Assembly: GCA_964388455.1 (NCBI GenBank) | Contig: CAYMAN010000036.1 | Span: forward strand, 1 to 16,675 | Direction of reading: 5' to 3' | Length of the DNA: 16,675 nucleotides | From: JBBRWO01 sp964388455 | GTDB lineage: Bacteria; Actinomycetota; Coriobacteriia; Anaerosomatales; JAAXUF01 | Part shown: piece after piece, positions 1 through 5,429 of the stretch | How positions within the stretch are numbered: the stretch's first letter is position 1 | How the letters are laid out: the number at the start of each line of letters is the position of its first letter | The notes under the pieces: generated by a model | Told to the model about the DNA's origin: nothing | The model's input: only the letters and a program-made list of their open reading frames with translations | The model's database searches: none | Made by a program: the position numbers and the translations under genes

Positions 1-323
1 TCATGGGGTTCACCGAGGCGCTGCGCTTCGAGATGAAGCCCGCCGGCATCAGCGTGCATGTGGTCTGCCCGCCGGACACCGACACGCCCGCGCTGGCCCA
101 TGAGCACACGCTGCGCCCCAAGGAGACCGACGTCATAGCCGGAGCCATCAAGCCCATCTCCGCCGAGAGGGTCGCGGCGGCCATCGTGCGTGGTGTCGAG
201 CGCGGGACGTACCTGATCATCCCCGACGCGCTGTCGGCGTTCTACTTCCGACTCAAGGGCCTGCTCCCCGAGGTCTTCTTCGCGATTGTCGACGGCGACA
301 TCAAGAAGGCTCGCAGAGGCTAG
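1..323 (+). CDS. Short-chain dehydrogenase/reductase, C-terminal fragment (3-ketodihydrosphingosine reductase-like)
   Basis: The gene enters the window at its left edge, so only the last ~107 codons are present; the Rossmann nucleotide-binding motif and the catalytic Tyr/Lys lie upstream. The visible part begins with MGFTEALRFEM, which normally follows the YxxxK active site of SDR enzymes. It continues into SVHVVCPPDTDTPAL. From family knowledge, a PPDTDTP motif followed by a Lys-Pro-x-Glu-Thr stretch (here RPKETDVIAG) is characteristic of 3-ketodihydrosphingosine reductase-like SDRs, which reduce 3-ketosphinganine with NADPH. The C-terminal hydrophobic segment (YLIIPDALSAFYFRLKGLLP) may associate with membrane. 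The SDR family is certain, but the substrate is only suggested by the motif. No T-rich intrinsic terminator follows the stop codon at 321-323. Confidence 0.85.
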   Translation, partial: MGFTEALRFEMKPAGISVHVVCPPDTDTPALAHEHTLRPKETDVIAGAIKPISAERVAAAIVRGVERGTYLIIPDALSAFYFRLKGLLPEVFFAIVDGDIKKARRG

Positions 324-419
324 TGTGACGGTGGTCACCGACCGGCTGCAGGGCGTGTCGGCACGCACTTCGCTTCCCTGTGGAGGAGCGTGGATTCTTT
401 GCCGTTGAGCACTGAGCGG

Positions 420-428
420 TGATAGAAT
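420..428 (+). promoter_or_regulatory. Probable extended -10 promoter of the hem operon
   Basis: TGATAGAAT at 420-428 fits an extended -10 element (TGn plus TAGAAT). There is no good -35 at 17 bp; a TTGAGC at 405-410 is only 12 bp upstream of the hexamer. Transcription would start near 434-436, exactly where the first paired segment of the leader RNA begins. That coincidence strengthens the call. No other promoter-like site is evident between the upstream gene and hemA. Confidence 0.5.
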
Positions 429-434
429 CCGTAC

Positions 435-570
435 GTTCAGGCAAACGCAGTGGTGCATGTCCCATAGGTTGTATCACTTCGCCCTCGCCGGGTCCTGCTT
501 GCCTGAACAACATGCACCGCTCCGGCGAGGGCGTTCCTATGTCCTTACGAGGTAAGGCGAGCCGCACAAC
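435..570 (+). ncRNA. Candidate structured 5' leader RNA of hemA with interlocking complementary segments
   Basis: Four pairs of complementary segments are visible by eye. A is 436-444 (ttcaggcaa) with 499-507 (ttgcctgaa). B is 452-460 (ggtgcatgt) with 510-518 (acatgcacc). C is 480-491 (cgccctcgccgg) with 522-533 (ccggcgagggcg). D is 463-468 (catagg) with 536-541 (cctatg). D encloses C in a nested stem. The 30-nt loop of C is mostly A' plus B', both complementary to the 5' end of the predicted transcript, so A and B can form only as pseudoknots or as alternatives to C/D. No T-tract follows C, so it is not a standard terminator. I recognise no known riboswitch class here (no cobalamin-box GCCACTG, for example). 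Its position suggests control of hemA, the committed step of the pathway. Function is inferred; the complementarity is direct. Confidence 0.6.
543..557 (+). promoter_or_regulatory. Small hairpin holding the hemA ribosome-binding region
   Basis: CCTTAC (543-548) pairs perfectly with GTAAGG (552-557) around the loop GAG. The only purine-rich, Shine-Dalgarno-like bases upstream of the hemA ATG at 571 (GAGG at 549-552 and AAGG at 554-557) lie in this loop and 3' arm. They are 13-18 nt from the ATG, which is rather far. The hairpin could tune translation initiation, perhaps together with the larger leader structure just upstream. Confidence 0.4.
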
Positions 571-1947
571 ATGCATCTGACACTCGTCGGTCTGAGTCAC
601 AAGACCGCACCGGTTGAGATCAGGGAGAAGCTTACGTTCCCGGCCAGTCGCCAGGACGAAGCGCTTACTCTGCTTACCTCGTCTCCCGCGGTCAGCGAAG
701 CGGTCATCGTCTCGACCTGCAACCGTACGGAGATATACGCCGTCACCCACGCCGGGTCTGACGGCCCCTCGGCAGTGATCGACTTCGCCGCCGAGTACCA
801 CGGCCTCGACCGCGATGAACTGTCGCGCTACCTCTACGTCCGCGAGGGCGAGTCGGTCATCCGCCACCTGTTCCGCGTCGTGGCTTCGCTCGACTCCATG
901 GTGCTGGGTGAGGCGCAGATTCTCGGCCAGGTCAAAGAGGCGTACGACTTCTCGTTCAACAATGGTGCGAGCGGCCGCGTGTTCAACAAGCTGTTCCGTC
1001 AGAGCTTCGAAGTCGGCAAGCGCGTCCGCACCGAGACTGAGATCGGCGAGAACGCGGTTTCGATCAGCTACGCTGCGGTCGAGCTCGCGAAGAAGGTCTT
1101 CGACTCGCTGGAAGGCCGCACCATCCTGGTCCTGGGTGCCGGCAAGATGAGCGAGCTGACAGCCAAGAACCTTGTGTGCAACGGCGTCGGCCGCGTGCTC
1201 GTCGCCAACCGCACCTACGAGCGCGCAGTCGAACTCGCCGACAAGTTCGAGGGCGAGGCGATCCCGTACGACGAGCTCTTCGAGTACATGGCCGACGCTG
1301 ACATCGTCATCTCATCGACCGCCGCCACAGGCTACGTGGTCACCAAGAACCAGATCGCCTCGGCGCGCAAGAGTCGTCGTGGACGCCCGTTGTTCCTCAT
1401 CGACATCGCGCTGCCTCGCGACATTGAGCCGGCCGTCAACGACCTCCCCGATGTCTATCTGTACAACATCGACGACCTCAACGGCGTCGTCTCATCAAAC
1501 CTCGAGGAACGCATGCGTGAGGCGGAACTCGCCGAGGTGATCGTCTCAGAGGAGATGGTCTCCTTCGAGCGCTGGCTCGAGTCGATGGAGGTCGTCCCCA
1601 CCGTCGCCGCCATTCGCGCCAAGGCCGAGCTTGTTCGCCAGGCCGAGCTCGAGAAGGCAATCAAGCGCCTCGGCAACCTTTCCGACAAAGAACTCCAGAC
1701 GGTCGAGATGCTGACCGCCTCCATCGTCAACAAGATGCTCCACGGCCCCACCGAGCGCCTGAAGAAGGTCGCCTCCGAGAAGGACGGCTACTCCCACCTG
1801 GAGTCGGCGCGGTTCCTGTGGGGACTCGACCAGAATCCTGAAGGCAAGACGCCGCACGGCATGGGCCTGATACGAACTATCCTCGGCAGGGGAGAGAAGT
1901 CCTCCTCAGCCACTAAGAAAGAGATGGGAGATTCCGTTGGCGTCTAG
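571..1947 (+). CDS. hemA: Glutamyl-tRNA reductase HemA
   Basis: HemA reduces glutamyl-tRNA(Glu) with NADPH to glutamate-1-semialdehyde, the committed step of C5-route tetrapyrrole synthesis, in the cytoplasm. The N-terminus MHLTLVGLSHKTAPVEIREK is the family signature and fixes the start at 571. The catalytic cysteine lies in VSTCNRTEIY (Cys50, the same number as in E. coli). LGEAQILGQVKEAY follows near residue 112, and the NADPH-binding LVLGAGKMSEL near 185-195. A C-terminal dimerisation helix region follows. At 458 aa it is somewhat longer than the ~418 aa E. coli enzyme, mainly through a polar C-terminal tail. It is the first gene of hemA-hemC-hemD and its 3' end overlaps hemC by 11 bp. 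The structured leader at 435-557 probably controls it. Confidence 0.97.
   Translation: MHLTLVGLSHKTAPVEIREKLTFPASRQDEALTLLTSSPAVSEAVIVSTCNRTEIYAVTHAGSDGPSAVIDFAAEYHGLDRDELSRYLYVREGESVIRHLFRVVASLDSMVLGEAQILGQVKEAYDFSFNNGASGRVFNKLFRQSFEVGKRVRTETEIGENAVSISYAAVELAKKVFDSLEGRTILVLGAGKMSELTAKNLVCNGVGRVLVANRTYERAVELADKFEGEAIPYDELFEYMADADIVISSTAATGYVVTKNQIASARKSRRGRPLFLIDIALPRDIEPAVNDLPDVYLYNIDDLNGVVSSNLEERMREAELAEVIVSEEMVSFERWLESMEVVPTVAAIRAKAELVRQAELEKAIKRLGNLSDKELQTVEMLTASIVNKMLHGPTERLKKVASEKDGYSHLESARFLWGLDQNPEGKTPHGMGLIRTILGRGEKSSSATKKEMGDSVGV
1926..1939 (+). promoter_or_regulatory. Ribosome-binding site and TTG start deciding hemC
   Basis: GGGAG at 1926-1930 sits 6 nt before a TTG at 1937-1939. 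This lies inside the last codons of hemA, whose stop is at 1945-1947. No ATG or GTG gives a better N-terminus, because the conserved VIGTRGSKLALWQ of HemC begins only a few codons later. Confidence 0.7.
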
Positions 1948-2893
1948 TCGCGAAAAGCTGGTGATCGGGACCCGGGGCAGCAAGCTCGCTCTGTGGCAGT
2001 CGGAGTACATCAAGGGGCTGGTGGAAGAGATCACCGGCCTTCCTGTTGAGCTCATGATCATCAAGACCACCGGAGACAAGATCCTCGACGTCCCGCTGAA
2101 CAAGGTGGGCGGCAAGGGCCTGTTCACCAAGGAGCTCGAGGTCGAGCTCATGGCGGGCACCGTGGACCTGTGCGTCCACTCGATGAAGGACGTCCCCACG
2201 GAGCTGCCGGAGGGCCTCTACATCTCGGCTACCCCGGAGCGCGTGGATCCGCGTGACGCGCTGGTCTCCGGCGCCGGCTACAGCCTCGAGACGCTCCCGC
2301 AGGGCGCCAAGGTGGGCACCAGCTCACTGCGCCGCATCGCGCAGGTGCGCTCGCTTCGCCCCGACGTCGAGATCGTGGACGTGCGCGGCAATCTCGACAC
2401 CCGCATGCGCAAGGCCGAGACAGGCGAGGTCGACGTCGTGATCCTCGCGAGCGCCGGCATCACCCGCATGGGCTGGGCCGACCGCATCACCGGCTACATC
2501 CCCACCGAGCAGATGGTCTCGGCCGTGGGCCAGGGCGCAATCGGCATCGAGATCCGCGAGGACGACGACTTCATGCGCGACGTCACCGCGAAGATCTGCC
2601 ACGCCGATACGTTCTCGTGCGTCACCGCCGAGCGCGTCGTCATGCGGAAGCTCGAGGGCGGTTGCCAGGTGCCCATCGGCGCCTACGCGGTCCTCGACGG
2701 CGACACGATGCACATGGACGCGATCGTCGGCCAGGTCGACGGCGCACGGATCCTGCGTGCGACGCTGGAGGGCCCCGCGAGCGATCCTGTCGCCCTCGGC
2801 GAGCGCATGGTCGCGGCGCTGCTCGAGCTTGGTGCCGACGAGATCCTCTCGGCGATTCGCGAGGAGAGCGTCGACGCCTTGCTGGAGACCTGA
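1937..2893 (+). CDS. hemC: Hydroxymethylbilane synthase (porphobilinogen deaminase) HemC
   Basis: HemC condenses four porphobilinogen molecules into hydroxymethylbilane, using a covalently bound dipyrromethane cofactor. The protein (318 aa, family about 310) opens with LVIGTRGSKLALWQ. The catalytic Asp is in CVHSMKDVPTELP (Asp85; Asp84 in E. coli). The substrate-binding arginines are in SSLRRIAQVRSLRPD and VRGNLDTRMRK. The cofactor-attachment cysteine is in LEGGCQVPIGAYA (Cys243; Cys242 in E. coli). The start is a TTG preceded by GGGAG, overlapping hemA by 11 bp, so the two are likely translationally coupled. hemD begins 6 bp after the stop. All key residues are present. Confidence 0.97.
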   Translation: MASSREKLVIGTRGSKLALWQSEYIKGLVEEITGLPVELMIIKTTGDKILDVPLNKVGGKGLFTKELEVELMAGTVDLCVHSMKDVPTELPEGLYISATPERVDPRDALVSGAGYSLETLPQGAKVGTSSLRRIAQVRSLRPDVEIVDVRGNLDTRMRKAETGEVDVVILASAGITRMGWADRITGYIPTEQMVSAVGQGAIGIEIREDDDFMRDVTAKICHADTFSCVTAERVVMRKLEGGCQVPIGAYAVLDGDTMHMDAIVGQVDGARILRATLEGPASDPVALGERMVAALLELGADEILSAIREESVDALLET

Positions 2894-2899
2894 GCGCGC

Positions 2900-3730
2900 G
2901 TGACGCACCTAACCGATAGCATGCATGACCTCGGAGCGCCCCTCGCAGGGCGCTCTGTTCTCGTCACCCGCACAGCCGAGCAGGCCGCGTCCTTGGTGCA
3001 GCCGCTCGAAGGGCTCGGCGCCGAGGTGTTGGTCATGCCGGTGCTTGAGACGGTCGACCCTGACGACTGGGGCCCGGTGGATGAAGCGATTCGCGCGCTC
3101 GACAGCTATGACTGGCTGGTGTTCACCTCCACCAATGCCGTCGATCGGTTCTTGCGTCGGTTCCGACCGGCCGGGGGCTCGCGAGAAGCGCTGCTCGGCA
3201 TCCGGATAGCCGCGGTGGGTTCTGCGACCGCAAGCAAGCTCTCGCATCACGGGCTGCCGCCCGAGCTCGTTCCCGACGACTTCCGTGCCGAGGGACTCAT
3301 CGCCGAGTTCCAGGCCATGGGTCCCGATGCGTGCCGCCGCGTTCTGCTCCCGCGCGCCCTCGAGGCCCGCGAGGTGTTCGCCGAGGCGCTCGCCGAGATG
3401 GGCTGCGTCCTTGACGTGGTGACCGTCTACCGCGTGCAGGCGGCCCGACCCGTCCCCGAGGTCATCGAGCGGTTGCGAGCGGGCACGATTGACGTGGTGG
3501 CGTTCACCAGTGGAGCGATTGCCTCCGCCTTCGTCGCCGCGTTAGTCGCATCCGGCCTCGATGCCGAGGAGGTCATGGGTCGCCTCAGGATCGCGAGCAT
3601 CGGCCCGGTGACCACCGAGGCGCTCGGAGCACTCGGCTTCTCGGCGGATATCGAGGCGCCGGAGTCGACGATGGAGTCGTTGGCGCTCGCTGTCGGTCGG
3701 GACTTCTCTGCGAAGGAAGAGCGCTTGTGA
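2900..3730 (+). CDS. hemD: Uroporphyrinogen-III synthase HemD
   Basis: HemD cyclises hydroxymethylbilane with inversion of ring D to give uroporphyrinogen III, the branch point for heme, siroheme and cobalamin. The family is poorly conserved, but the sequence shows its usual pattern. The N-terminal lobe has GRSVLVTRTAEQAASLVQPLEGLGAEV and then a WLVFTSTNAVDRF segment. The second lobe has RRVLLPRALEAREVFAEAL, VVAFTSGAIASAF and ASIGPVTTEALGALG. It is 276 aa, against about 250 usually. The GTG at 2900 is preferred because GGAG at 2884-2887 lies upstream and no site precedes the later ATG codons. It is not fused to a uroporphyrinogen methyltransferase (CobA/SUMT), a fusion known in some high-GC Gram-positives, so that activity must come from another locus. 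Position directly after hemC supports the call. Confidence 0.93.
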   Translation: MTHLTDSMHDLGAPLAGRSVLVTRTAEQAASLVQPLEGLGAEVLVMPVLETVDPDDWGPVDEAIRALDSYDWLVFTSTNAVDRFLRRFRPAGGSREALLGIRIAAVGSATASKLSHHGLPPELVPDDFRAEGLIAEFQAMGPDACRRVLLPRALEAREVFAEALAEMGCVLDVVTVYRVQAARPVPEVIERLRAGTIDVVAFTSGAIASAFVAALVASGLDAEEVMGRLRIASIGPVTTEALGALGFSADIEAPESTMESLALAVGRDFSAKEERL

Positions 3731-3781
3731 TGGTACGCGAGTCGCTACGGGGGACTCGGCAGGGAAATGCCGGCGTGCGGT

Positions 3782-3810
3782 TTGACAAAGGCTCCGCAGG
3801 TCGGCACACT
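3782..3810 (+). promoter_or_regulatory. Probable promoter of tRNA-Ala
   Basis: A perfect TTGACA at 3782-3787 is followed, after 17 bp, by CACACT at 3805-3810, a weak -10. Transcription would begin near 3818, leaving a roughly 35-nt leader before the tRNA. A strong -35 with a weak -10 is plausible for a stable-RNA gene. The stretch 3731-3781 after hemD holds only a small hairpin (CGAGTC 3738-3743 with GACTCG 3753-3758) and no T-tract. Confidence 0.5.
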
Positions 3811-3852
3811 ACTGTCTGCTCTTGCGGCAGCGATGCTGCGGGATGCGCGTAT

Positions 3853-3928
3853 GGGGATGTGGCTCAGTTGGGAGAGCGCTGCCTTCGCAAGGCAGAGGTC
3901 GGGAGTTCGAATCTCCTCATCTCCACCA
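3853..3928 (+). tRNA. tRNA-Ala (anticodon CGC)
   Basis: A complete cloverleaf can be drawn. The acceptor stem is GGGGATG (3853-3859) with CATCTCC (3918-3924), and it includes the G3-U70 wobble pair that is the identity element of alanine tRNAs. The D-stem is GCTC/GAGC. The anticodon stem is CTGCC/GGCAG with loop TTCGCAA, placing anticodon CGC at 3886-3888 (reads GCG). The T-arm is GGGAG-TTCGAAT-CTCCT. The discriminator is A and the CCA end (3926-3928) is encoded. The tRNA lies between hemD and the next heme-linked genes and has its own promoter-like site and terminator. Confidence 0.97.
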
Positions 3929-3939
3929 ACGGTTAGAAT

Positions 3940-3979
3940 GTCAGGGCGGCTCCTTTGGGGTCGCCCTGACTGTTTGTTT
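3940..3979 (+). terminator. Intrinsic terminator after tRNA-Ala
   Basis: A 14-bp stem (including G-T pairs at its inner end) runs from GTCAGGGCG at 3940-3948 to CGCCCTGAC at 3962-3970, closed by a TTT loop. It is followed by the T-rich TGTTTGTTT. This is the clearest intrinsic terminator in the window. It should end transcripts coming from hemD as well as from the tRNA, so the following small gene and hemB need read-through or a promoter of their own. Confidence 0.88.
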
Positions 3980-4024
3980 CGGCGCGGTCGCGAAGGCCGC
4001 TCACTGACGTATCTAGGAGGATGC

Positions 4025-4300
4025 ATGGATCCGAACCTTCTCGCCGCCCAGCCCGCACCCAATGCTCTGCTTGACTGGATCACCCAGTACGGCAACGTCG
4101 TCGCGTTCTTCGCGCAGATCTTCTACTGGGCAGCCCTCATCGTGCTGCTCGCCTATGCCGTCGCGCAGTACAAGCGTTGGGTGAACTACCAGCTCGGTAC
4201 CGGCAAGAGCGGCAAGTTGCGCACGGGCGAGCCCGACACCGATGCTCCGGCACCCAAGGCCAAGAAGCAGCCCGTCTCGGTCGAAGAGTTCGTCGAGTAA
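4025..4300 (+). CDS. Small single-pass membrane protein upstream of hemB
   Basis: This 91-aa protein starts at ATG 4025, with an excellent AGGAGG at 4015-4020. The same frame runs upstream through the tRNA and terminator, but that part is not coding. After a short polar/amphipathic N-terminus (MDPNLLAAQPAPNALLDWI) there is one clear membrane helix (VVAFFAQIFYWAALIVLLAYAVAQY, about residues 23-47). A basic segment and an Ala/Pro/Lys-rich charged cytoplasmic tail ending in SVEEFVE follow. I recognise no family. Only 11 bp separate its stop from the hemB start, so the two are probably co-transcribed and it may serve tetrapyrrole synthesis, for example as a membrane anchor or docking partner. That role is inference from position only. 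No clear promoter is visible in 3980-4014. Confidence 0.8.
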   Translation: MDPNLLAAQPAPNALLDWITQYGNVVAFFAQIFYWAALIVLLAYAVAQYKRWVNYQLGTGKSGKLRTGEPDTDAPAPKAKKQPVSVEEFVE

Positions 4301-4311
4301 GGAGCGCTCAC

Positions 4312-5292
4312 ATGCAGTTCCCCGCCTACCGTCCGCGCCGGCTGCGCGCCAACCCGACCATCCGTCGCATGGTTCGCGAGACCGCGGTCTCGGCCAGCGA
4401 CTTCATCTACCCGCTGTTCGTGAAGCCGGGCACGGGTCTCAAAGACGAGATCAAGTCGATGCCCGGCCAGTACCAGCTGAGCCTCGACATGCTGCCCGCG
4501 GAGATCGACGAGCTGAAGGCCCTCGGTATCCCGGCGGTCATCCTCTTCGGCCTGCCCTCGAGCAAGGACGAGATCGGTTCGGAGGCCTATGACGAGCACG
4601 GCATCGTCCAGGAGGCGATCCGCGCGATCAAGGCGCACGACCCTGAGTTTTACGTCATCACCGACGTCTGCATGTGCGAGTACACCAGTCACGGCCACTG
4701 CGGCATCCTCGACGACAACGGCTGCGTCATCAACGACGTCACGCTCGAGCTGCTCGCGAAGGAAGCCGTGACGCACGCCGAGGCCGGCGCCGACATGGTC
4801 GCCCCCAGCGACATGATGGACGGCCGCGTGGCCGCCATCCGCGCCGCACTTGACGCCGAGGGCTTCTCAGACATCCCGATCATGGCCTACTCCGTGAAGT
4901 ATGCGAGCGGCTACTACGGACCCTTCCGCGATGCTGCGGACTCCGCGCCGACGTTCGGCGACCGCACGCAGTACCAGATGGACTCCGCCAACGCCGAGGA
5001 GGGCATGCGCGAGGCCGCGCTCGACATCGACGAGGGCGCCGACATCGTGATGGTCAAGCCCGCGCTGGCGTACATGGACATGATCTACCGGGTAAAGACC
5101 GAGTTCGGGTACCCGACCGCCGCCTACAACGTGTCCGGCGAGTACGCGATGGTGAAGGCCGCCGCGGCCAACGGCTGGATCGACGAGAAGCGCGTTGTGC
5201 TCGAGACCATGCTCGGCTTCAAGCGTGCCGGAGCAGACCTGATCCTGACCTACCACGCCAAAGACGCCGCCCGCTGGCTCGCCGAGGGCTAG
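4312..5292 (+). CDS. hemB: Delta-aminolevulinic acid dehydratase (porphobilinogen synthase) HemB
   Basis: HemB condenses two 5-aminolevulinate molecules to porphobilinogen. The 326-aa product matches the family length (324 in E. coli). It starts QFPAYRPRRLRANPTIRRMV. The zinc-binding site is in DVCMCEYTSHGHCG (Cys120, Cys122, Cys130, the three-Cys type). The two active-site lysines are in YSVKYASGYYGPFRD (Lys196) and VMVKPALAYMD (Lys249, Schiff base). The C-terminal YNVSGEYAMVKAAA and DLILTYHAKDAARWL are typical. The ATG at 4312 is chosen because AAGGAG (4299-4304) precedes it and homologues begin here; the open frame extends upstream but overlaps the preceding gene. A terminator-like hairpin follows at 5348. 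Confidence 0.97.
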   Translation: MQFPAYRPRRLRANPTIRRMVRETAVSASDFIYPLFVKPGTGLKDEIKSMPGQYQLSLDMLPAEIDELKALGIPAVILFGLPSSKDEIGSEAYDEHGIVQEAIRAIKAHDPEFYVITDVCMCEYTSHGHCGILDDNGCVINDVTLELLAKEAVTHAEAGADMVAPSDMMDGRVAAIRAALDAEGFSDIPIMAYSVKYASGYYGPFRDAADSAPTFGDRTQYQMDSANAEEGMREAALDIDEGADIVMVKPALAYMDMIYRVKTEFGYPTAAYNVSGEYAMVKAAAANGWIDEKRVVLETMLGFKRAGADLILTYHAKDAARWLAEG

Positions 5293-5347
5293 GAGAGCGC
5301 ATCCCCCGACACGGCGTCTTCTTCTAGGTGCTGACTGATTGGTACAC

Positions 5348-5385
5348 AGACACGCTTCTCACTTACGGGGAGCGTGTCTTTCATT
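5348..5385 (+). terminator. Probable intrinsic terminator after hemB
   Basis: AGACACGCT (5348-5356) pairs with AGCGTGTCT (5371-5379), extended inward by TCTC/GGGG (with two wobble pairs) around the loop ACTTAC. A TTTCATT tail follows, so the T-tract is short. It separates hemB from the following ATPase gene. The rest of 5293-5347 shows nothing else of note. Confidence 0.7.
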
Positions 5386-5408
5386 GAAAGACATAATCGT
5401 GCTAATGT
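5384..5408 (+). promoter_or_regulatory. Possible promoter of the AAA/DUF4143 ATPase gene
   Basis: TGCTAATGT (5400-5408) resembles an extended -10. A TTGAAA at 5384-5389 lies upstream, but with only a 13-bp spacer, so the pair is not ideal. This AT-richer stretch right after a terminator is the best promoter candidate for the next gene. Its ribosome-binding site AGGAGG (5417-5422) is strong. It sits in the 3' arm of a small CCCTC/GAGGG hairpin (5411-5423). Confidence 0.35.
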
Positions 5409-5429
5409 ATCCCTCGAGGAGGGACACAC

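Noticed and set aside
480..545. The 12-bp C/C' stem as an intrinsic terminator before hemA
   Set aside because: The loop is 30 nt and the sequence after the stem (TTCCTATGTCC) lacks a continuous T-tract. The loop's complementarity to the 5' end suggests a regulatory structure instead.
3767..4024. N-terminal extension of the small membrane protein through the tRNA
   Set aside because: The frame is open, but it crosses a tRNA gene and its terminator. The AGGAGG-preceded ATG at 4025 gives a sensible protein.
4177..4311. Longer hemB starting at 4177
   Set aside because: It would overlap the upstream gene by more than 120 bp and add an Arg-rich segment absent from HemB proteins. ATG 4312 has a good ribosome-binding site and the expected N-terminus.
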